Assembly (NCBI RefSeq): GCF_001514215.1
Contig: NZ_KQ948867.1
Span: 134,359 to 198,358, forward strand
Direction of reading: 5' to 3'
From: Streptomyces bungoensis
GTDB lineage: Bacteria; Actinomycetota; Actinomycetes; Streptomycetales; Streptomycetaceae
DNA: 64,000 nucleotides
The position numbers were made by a program, and so were the translations under genes. The notes beneath the pieces were generated by a model, which was given only the letters and a program-made list of their open reading frames with translations, had not been told where the DNA came from and made no database searches. Below are positions 58,885-64,000 of this stretch, in pieces. How positions within the stretch are numbered: the first letter of the stretch is position 1; the number at the start of each line of letters is the position of its first letter.

Positions 58885-59991
58885 GTGACCGGAACCGTCA
58901 CCCACGACCCGTCGTCCGGCACCGCGGGCCGGCCGGGCCGGCCGCTCATCGTCACCGAGGACGCCGGGCTCCTCGACGACCTGCTGCGCCTGTGCGCGGC
59001 CGCGGGCGCCACACCCGAGGTGCACCACGGGGTGCCCGACCACGGCGGGGGCTGGGAATCGGCCCCGCTCGTCCTGGTCGGCGACGACGCCGCCCGCCGG
59101 GTGCGCGGGGCCGCGCGCCGGCGCGACGTGGTGCTCGTCGGCCGGGACCAGGACGACTCCGGGGTGTGGCGCCGGGCCGTCGAGATCGGTGCCGACCACG
59201 TCCTGATGCTGCCCGACGGCGAGCAGTGGCTCGTCGACCGGATCGCCGACGTCGCCGAGGGCGTCGGCCGCCCGGCCCTCACCGTCGGGGTCGTCGGCGG
59301 CCGCGGCGGGGCAGGGGCGTCCACACTGGCCTGCGCGCTCGCCGTCACCTCAGCGCGCGAAGGGCTGCGCACCCTCCTCGTGGACGCCGACCCGCTCGGC
59401 GGTGGGCTCGACGTCCTCCTCGGCGGGGAGAGCGCGGACGGGCTGCGCTGGCCCGCCTTCGCCGCCTCGCGCGGCCGTCTCGGCGGCGGCGCGCTGGAGG
59501 AGTCGCTGCCCCGGCTGCACGCCCTCCGGGTGCTCAGCTGGGACCGCGGCGACAGCGTCTCCGTGCCGCCCCAGGCCGTGCGCGCGGTGCTCGCCGCCGC
59601 CCGGCGGCGCGGCGGCACGGTCGTCGTCGACCTCCCGCGCCACCTGGACGACGGGGTCGCCGAGGCCCTCGCCCAGCTCGACCTCGTCCTGCTCGTCGTC
59701 CCGGCCGAACTGCGCGCGGTGGCGGCCGCCGGACGGGTGGCCTCGGCGATGGGCATGGTCGTCCGGGACCTGCGGGTCGCGGTGCGCGGGCCGTACGCGC
59801 CGGGACTCGACGACCGTGAGGTGGCCCGGCTGCTCGGCCTGCCCCTGGCCGGCGAGGTGCCCGTAGAACCGGCCCTGCTGCGTCCGCGCGGCACCGCGAA
59901 ACCGCCCGGCGCCGGCGGCCGCGGGCCCCTGGCCCGGTTCTGCGCCACCTTCTGGGAGCAGACCCTGGTCGAGGCGGGAGGCACCCGATGA
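58885..59991 (+). CDS. ssd: septum-site-determining protein Ssd (CpaE/TadZ-like)
   Basis: 368 residues from GTG 58885 with a GGGGGACC ribosome site. An N-terminal response-regulator-like region without phosphoacceptor pattern (PLIVTEDAGLLDDLLRLC) is followed by a MinD/ParA-like domain: VVGGRGGAGASTLACALA (deviant Walker A), LLVDADPLGGGLDVLLG and VVVDLPRHLDDGV (switch 2). Ssd proteins localise pilus machinery and affect septation in actinobacteria. First gene of the tad operon; the stop overlaps tadA by 4 bases. Confidence 0.92.
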   Translation: MTGTVTHDPSSGTAGRPGRPLIVTEDAGLLDDLLRLCAAAGATPEVHHGVPDHGGGWESAPLVLVGDDAARRVRGAARRRDVVLVGRDQDDSGVWRRAVEIGADHVLMLPDGEQWLVDRIADVAEGVGRPALTVGVVGGRGGAGASTLACALAVTSAREGLRTLLVDADPLGGGLDVLLGGESADGLRWPAFAASRGRLGGGALEESLPRLHALRVLSWDRGDSVSVPPQAVRAVLAAARRRGGTVVVDLPRHLDDGVAEALAQLDLVLLVVPAELRAVAAAGRVASAMGMVVRDLRVAVRGPYAPGLDDREVARLLGLPLAGEVPVEPALLRPRGTAKPPGAGGRGPLARFCATFWEQTLVEAGGTR

Positions 59992-61181
59992 CGCTCCCCG
60001 GGCTCGACCGGGCCGACGGCGCGGCCCTGCTCGACGGAGTACGGCGCCGGCTGGCCGAGAGCGGGGCCGAACCCACACCCGCGCGCGTGGCGCAGGCGCT
60101 GCGCGACCAGGGCCGGGTGCTGGGTGACGCGGAAGTCCTCGGCGCGGCGGAGCAGTTGCGGTCGGAACTGGTCGGCAGCGGCCCCCTGGAGCCGCTGCTC
60201 GCCGACCCGAGCGTCACCGACGTCCTGGTGTGTGCCCCGGACCGGGTCTGGGTGGACCGCGGCGGCGGCCTGGAGCGGACGGGGGTCACCTTCCCCGACG
60301 CGGCGGCCGTACGACGCCTCGCGCAGCGGCTGGCCGCCGTGGCCGGACGCCGGCTGGACGACGCGCGGCCCTGGGCCGACGCCCGGCTGCCCGACGGGAC
60401 CCGGCTGCACGCCGTGCTGCCCCCGGTGGCCGTCGGCTGCACCTGCCTGTCCCTGCGGGTCGTCCGGCCCCGGGCGTTCACCCTCGAGGAACTGGTCGAG
60501 GCGGGCACCGTGCCGCCCGGCGGCGAGCGGATCCTGCGGGCGCTCATGGCGGCCCGGCTGTCCTTCCTCGTCAGCGGCGGCACCGGCAGCGGCAAGACGA
60601 CCCTGCTCAGCGCCCTGCTCGGGCTGGCCGGGCCCGGCGAACGCATCGTGCTCGCCGAGGACTCGGCCGAGCTCCGACCGGACCACCCGCACGTCGTACA
60701 GCTCGAGACCAGACCCGCCAACCAGGAGGGCGCGGGACTGGTCACCCTGGAGGACCTCGTCCGGCAGGCGCTGCGGATGCGGCCCGACCGGCTGGTCATC
60801 GGCGAGGTGCGCGGGCCCGAGGTGGTGCACCTGCTGGCCGCGCTCAACACCGGCCACGACGGCTGCGGCACCGTCCACGCCAACGCGGCCGCGGACGTGC
60901 CCGCCCGCCTGGAGGCCCTCGGTACGGCGGCAGGGCTGGACCGGGCCGCCCTGCACAGCCAGGTCGCGGCCGCCCTGTCGGTGGTGCTCCACCTCGTCCG
61001 GGACGGGTCCGGGCGGCGCCGGATCGCCGAGGTGCACGTGCTGGAACGGGACGGCTCGGGGCTGGTGCGGACGGTACCGGCGCTGCGCTGGGACGCGCGG
61101 GCCTTCGTCCGCGAGCGCGGCTGGGAGCGGCTGCGGGAGTTGCTGAGCGGCGGGTTCGCGAGTGGGGAGGCGGAGAAGTGA
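59988..61181 (+). CDS. tadA: Tad/Flp pilus assembly ATPase TadA
   Basis: 397 residues from ATG 59988. Secretion-ATPase motifs: VSGGTGSGKTTLLSAL (Walker A), AEDSAELRPDHPHVVQLETR (Asp box), RMRPDRLVIGEVRGPE (Walker B) and DGCGTVHANAA (His box). It powers assembly of a Flp-type filament at the inner membrane. Overlaps both neighbours by 4 bases. Confidence 0.95.
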   Translation: MTLPGLDRADGAALLDGVRRRLAESGAEPTPARVAQALRDQGRVLGDAEVLGAAEQLRSELVGSGPLEPLLADPSVTDVLVCAPDRVWVDRGGGLERTGVTFPDAAAVRRLAQRLAAVAGRRLDDARPWADARLPDGTRLHAVLPPVAVGCTCLSLRVVRPRAFTLEELVEAGTVPPGGERILRALMAARLSFLVSGGTGSGKTTLLSALLGLAGPGERIVLAEDSAELRPDHPHVVQLETRPANQEGAGLVTLEDLVRQALRMRPDRLVIGEVRGPEVVHLLAALNTGHDGCGTVHANAAADVPARLEALGTAAGLDRAALHSQVAAALSVVLHLVRDGSGRRRIAEVHVLERDGSGLVRTVPALRWDARAFVRERGWERLRELLSGGFASGEAEK

Positions 61182-62050
61182 CGGACGTGAGCACGGAGAC
61201 CTCTCTGGGCGCGGCGCTGGCCTGCGTGGGGGCCGCGGTGTGGCTGCTGGGCGGCAGGCACTACGGGATGCGGCGGGCGCGGCTGCTGCTGGCCGGCGGT
61301 GGCGTGGTGGCGACCGGCCCGCCCTCCTGGGAGCAGGCTCTCGGTGAACTGCGCGGGCGGTACGAACGGTTGGGCGCCGAGTGGTGGTCGCTCGTGGCCG
61401 GTCTGCTGCTCGGGCTGCTGGGCGCCTCACCGATTCCGGTCGTCGCGGGGGCGGCCGGGGTGCCGGTGCTGCGCCGGCTGCGGCTGGCCCGTCGGGCCGG
61501 ACGGGACCGGGAGCGGCGCGCGGATGCGGTGATCGGCCTGTGCGGGGCGCTCGCCGGGGAGGTGCGGGCGGGACGGCAGCCCGGTGAGGCCCTGCTGCGG
61601 GCCGCGCGCGACTCCGGCGGACTCGGGGAGGCGCAGGCGGCCGTGGTCGCCGCGGCGCGGTTCGGCGGTGACGTGCCGGGCGCGCTGGCTGTCGCGGCCC
61701 GGCAGCCGGGCGCCGAGGGGCTGTCGGGCCTCGCCGCCTGCTGGCGGGTGGCCGTGGACCAGGGCGCAGGGCTCGCGGCCGGCCTCGACCGGCTGGACGG
61801 TGCCCTGCGCGCCGAGCGGGACCAGCGTGCCGACCTGCGCGCCCAGTTGGCGGGCGCCCGGGCGACGGCACTGCTGCTGGCCGCCCTGCCCGCCGTCGGG
61901 CTGCTGCTCGGCTCGGCCATGGGCGCCCGTCCGCTGCGCGTGCTGCTGCACAGCGGAGCCGGTCTGGGCTGTCTGGTGGCCGGAGCGGTGTTCGAAGGGG
62001 CCGGGATGTGGTGGGTGGCGCGGATCGTACGGGGAGCTGAGGCGGTATGA
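61178..62050 (+). CDS. tadB: TadB-like membrane protein
   Basis: 290 residues from GTG 61178. A first helix, then a basic loop (RRLRLARRAGRDRERR), the T2SSF core (AVIGLCGALAGEVRAGRQPGEAL, then LAACWRVAVDQGAGLAAGLD), and two C-terminal helices. It forms the membrane platform for the pilus together with TadC. Coupled on both sides. Confidence 0.88.
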   Translation: MTDVSTETSLGAALACVGAAVWLLGGRHYGMRRARLLLAGGGVVATGPPSWEQALGELRGRYERLGAEWWSLVAGLLLGLLGASPIPVVAGAAGVPVLRRLRLARRAGRDRERRADAVIGLCGALAGEVRAGRQPGEALLRAARDSGGLGEAQAAVVAAARFGGDVPGALAVAARQPGAEGLSGLAACWRVAVDQGAGLAAGLDRLDGALRAERDQRADLRAQLAGARATALLLAALPAVGLLLGSAMGARPLRVLLHSGAGLGCLVAGAVFEGAGMWWVARIVRGAEAV

Positions 62051-62832
62051 GCGGGGACGTCGTCCACAGGCTGGGGACGGCCGCGGCCGTGGCCCTGGCC
62101 GCTGGCTGGGCGGTGTGGCGGGTGGATCTGACCCGGCGCCGGCGGCGGGCACGGCGGCGGGTGGCCGAACTGCTGGCGCTGAAGACCGCCGAACCCGAAC
62201 CCTCCCCGCCTGTCGCGGACCTGGCGCGGCGATGGCTGCCCGTGGTGGGAGCCGGGTGTGGTGCGGGGGTGCTGGTCGGTGGGGTGCCCGGCGCGTTCGT
62301 GGGCCTCGCCGTCGCCGCGGGGCTGTGGCGGTGGCGGTGCCGGCAGGCGGCTGCGGGTCCGGCGGAGCGGACCGGCACCGAGTCGGCCGCCCGGCAACTC
62401 CCGCTCGCCGCGGACCTGCTGGCAGCCTGCATCGCGGCCGGCGCCGGACCGGTGATCGCCGCGCATGCCGTGGGCGAGGCCCTCGGCGGCCCCGTCGGGG
62501 AGGCGCTGGCCCGGGGAGCGGCCGAGGTACGGCTCGGGGGCGAACCGGCGGACGCCTGGCTCCGGTTGGCCGCACTGCCCGGCGCCGGGCCGCTGGCCCG
62601 CCTGCTGGAGCGCGCCGACGAGTCCGGGCTGCCCGCGGCCGGGCCGGTGGCCCGGCTCGCCTCGGACGCACGCGCGGAGTGGGCCAGGACCGCCACGGCC
62701 AGGGCACGCCGGGCGGCCGTACTGGTCTCCGCGCCGGTGGGCCTGTGCTTCCTGCCCGCGTTCATCGCCATCGGTGTCCTGCCCGTGGTGATCGGCCTGG
62801 CGGGCGGCGTGATGGCAGGGGGTGGTGGCTGA
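62047..62832 (+). CDS. tadC: TadC-like membrane protein
   Basis: 261 residues from ATG 62047. T2SSF-type core in the second half (LPLAADLLAACIAAGAGPVI, LARLLERADESGLPAAGPVA) and a closing helix (FIAIGVLPVVIGLAGGVMAG). Companion of TadB in the platform. The stop TGA is followed by DUF4244 after 59 bases. Confidence 0.88.
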   Translation: MSGDVVHRLGTAAAVALAAGWAVWRVDLTRRRRRARRRVAELLALKTAEPEPSPPVADLARRWLPVVGAGCGAGVLVGGVPGAFVGLAVAAGLWRWRCRQAAAGPAERTGTESAARQLPLAADLLAACIAAGAGPVIAAHAVGEALGGPVGEALARGAAEVRLGGEPADAWLRLAALPGAGPLARLLERADESGLPAAGPVARLASDARAEWARTATARARRAAVLVSAPVGLCFLPAFIAIGVLPVVIGLAGGVMAGGGG

Positions 62833-62891
62833 CGGAAGCGGCTGGCAACGCAGGCGATGTGGACAACGGATCCGGACGGAAGGTGCTTGAG

Positions 62892-63092
62892 ATGCGTGAG
62901 AAGGCAGGAAAGCTGTGGACAGCCCTGCGGCAGCGGTGCCGGCGGGACGCGGGAATGGTGACGTCCGAGTACGCGATGGGGATCGTCGCGGCGGTCGGGT
63001 TCGCGGTGCTGCTCTACGAGGTCGTCACCAGCGGCCAGGTCAAGGCGGAGCTGCAGGCCATCGTGAAACGAGCCCTCAGTGCGCGGATGTGA
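62892..63092 (+). CDS. DUF4244 Flp-pilin-like small membrane protein
   Basis: 66 residues from ATG 62892 with GGAAGG upstream. RRDAGMVTSEYAMGIVAAVG is the pilin-like processing and hydrophobic core: the segment after Gly-Met starts with Thr-Ser-Glu-Tyr, and the Glu equals the Flp pilin Glu5. One helix follows and a short basic tail. The family is the likely filament subunit of actinobacterial tad loci. Confidence 0.88.
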   Translation: MREKAGKLWTALRQRCRRDAGMVTSEYAMGIVAAVGFAVLLYEVVTSGQVKAELQAIVKRALSARM

Positions 63093-63567
63093 GCGCGGCG
63101 GAGACCGGGGCTTCGTGACCGCGGAGGCGGCCATGGTGCTGTCGGTGCTGGTGGCGTTCACCATGGCGCTGGTCTGGTCGCTGCTCGTGGTGGCGGCCCG
63201 GATCCAGTGCGTGGACGCCGCCCGCACGGGCGCCCGGGCCGCCGCCCGGCAGGACCCGCGCGCGGCGGTGGTGCGGGTGACCCGGGACGCGGCACCGCGT
63301 GGGGCGCGGGTCACGGTCGGCCGCTCGGGTGATCAGGTCCGGGTGACGGTGGTGGCCAGACCGCCCGTCCTGAGCGGACTGCCGTTCGAGCTGCGGGAGG
63401 TGGCCGTGGCGGCTGCCGAGGACGCCGTCGCAGCGGCGCCGGGCGGATCCGCGCCGACGACGGAGAAAGTGCCGGGGGCGGGCTCCCGCGCTGCCCCGGA
63501 CGAAGCCCGGGGAAGAGCGGACGCCGGCTCGGGTACGACCGCCGGAGCGGGGGAGCCCGGGCGATGA
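63079..63567 (+). CDS. TadE-like membrane protein
   Basis: 162 residues from GTG 63079, overlapping DUF4244 by 14 bases; GTG 63115 (TAEAAMVLS start) is an alternative. GFVTAEAAMVLSVLVAFTMALVW is split by the prepilin-like Glu; a long exterior domain with CVDAARTGARAAARQ follows. TadE-like minor pseudopilin. The C-terminus is low complexity. Confidence 0.82.
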   Translation: MRGCERGGDRGFVTAEAAMVLSVLVAFTMALVWSLLVVAARIQCVDAARTGARAAARQDPRAAVVRVTRDAAPRGARVTVGRSGDQVRVTVVARPPVLSGLPFELREVAVAAAEDAVAAAPGGSAPTTEKVPGAGSRAAPDEARGRADAGSGTTAGAGEPGR

Positions 63568-64000
63568 AGCGGATGCCGGTGATGAACCGGACGCGGCGCC
63601 CGAGGCGCGGGGAGCCGCTGACGCGTCGGTTGCGAGCCCTCCGGCGCGCCGATCGCGGGTCCGCCAGCGTCTGGAGTCTGGGGGTGATCGCCGTGCTGTG
63701 CGTGGTCTTCGGCGCCGACCTCGCCCTAGGTCAGGCCGTCGTCGTCCGGCACCGGGCGGCCGGCGGCGCGGACCTGGCGGCGCTCGCGGCGGCGGACCAC
63801 TGGGCCGAGGGCGGCGCGGCGGCCTGCGCCCGGGCGGAGCGGGTGGCGGCGGCCCAGGCGACACGGCTGGTGCGGTGCGCGCTCGTGGGCGAGACCTCCG
63901 ACGTGACGGCGGCGTCGGGACGGGGGCCGTTCACGGCCCGGGTCCGGGCCAGAGCGGGGCCGGCCGACTCGGGCCCCGAGCGGCCACCGCCGGCCGCCGG
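63564..64000 (+). CDS. TadE/G-like (Rv3660c-cluster) secretion protein, 3' part missing
   Basis: At least 145 residues from ATG 63564, which overlaps the TadE stop (ATGA); it runs past the right edge. Basic head, then DRGSASVWSLGVIAVLCVVFG (prepilin-like segment and helix), LAALAAADHWAEGGAAAC and CARAERVAAAQ, the TadE/G-like helicase-secretion-neighbourhood pattern of actinobacteria. The last part of the operon is outside the window. Confidence 0.85.
   Translation, partial: MKRMPVMNRTRRPRRGEPLTRRLRALRRADRGSASVWSLGVIAVLCVVFGADLALGQAVVVRHRAAGGADLAALAAADHWAEGGAAACARAERVAAAQATRLVRCALVGETSDVTAASGRGPFTARVRARAGPADSGPERPPPAA

Noticed and set aside
58545..63314. A minus-strand open frame of about 1,590 codons across the tad operon
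   Set aside because: Arg/Pro/Ser-rich, no start or ribosome site, and opposite seven coupled genes that have clear families.

Overview
This is chromosomal sequence from a Streptomyces-type actinomycete. The GC content is very high with a strong third-position GC bias, and many genes are translationally coupled through ATGA or GTGA overlaps with GTG starts. The gene set is typical of the genus: a WblA-type WhiB protein, an XRE/DUF397 pair, DUF5063, DUF6233, SigE-family ECF sigma factors, MarP, Crp and a reduced Tad/Flp locus. From memory of the genus, most of the window follows the S. coelicolor SCO3557-SCO3618 core region. Pieces of other loci (cold-shock gene plus DEAD-box helicase, pyrophosphatase plus zinc-ribbon protein, alkaline phosphatase) and accessory DNA are interspersed.

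Layout. 1-3.7 kb: the end of a DUF5063 gene, then accessory DNA with an XRE/DUF397 pair, an HTH/zinc-ribbon protein behind a strong stem-loop, and a Uma2-fold nuclease. 3.8-6.2 kb: aspartate kinase (with an internal start for a beta subunit) and a divergent aspartate-semialdehyde dehydrogenase, ending at a terminator. 6.4-15 kb: a SigE-family sigma factor with a coupled membrane protein, SURF1, an S9 peptidase, a two-RCK ion-channel-like protein and a coupled permease/TIGR03943-like pair. 15-25.7 kb: zinc-ribbon membrane protein, pyrophosphatase, alkaline phosphatase, DEAD-box helicase, cold-shock protein, MerR-type regulator, a large secreted BNR-repeat protein, DUF6233 and a lamin-tail protein. 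25.7-30 kb: a hypothetical gene, a VOC protein, a second SigE-family factor with a coupled membrane protein, then a decayed stretch (cell-wall-binding fragment, frameshifted DUF5958 gene, integrase remnant) lying against tRNA-Pro(CGG).

30-45.8 kb: Pr6Pr protein, metallophosphoesterase, GatB/YqeY protein, class A PBP, wblA, two coupled ArsA-like ATPases, DUF4177/RidA pair, NUDIX/MBL pair, nucleotidyltransferase, crp with a Crp-type site, nth, CoA-pyrophosphatase-type NUDIX and MarP. 45.9-58.3 kb: alpha/beta hydrolase, DUF1469-like membrane protein, NhaA, acetyl-CoA synthetase, a SulP-STAS-carbonic anhydrase fusion, a secreted deacetylase-fold lipoprotein, a third P-loop ATPase, a degenerate Fic-like protein, a 6S-RNA candidate and a HAD phosphatase. 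58.3-64 kb: a structured leader or small RNA with two C-rich loops, a region with phased TCCAC repeats, and the tad operon (ssd, tadA, tadB, tadC, DUF4244 pilin-like, TadE-like, TadE/G-like), which runs off the window.

The strongest unusual signals are the C-rich double hairpin and phased repeats ahead of the tad operon, an ATC codon where the helicase start should be, the degenerate Fic protein, the decayed element at tRNA-Pro, the non-canonical Cys motif in the dehydrogenase, and the SulP-STAS-carbonic anhydrase fusion.
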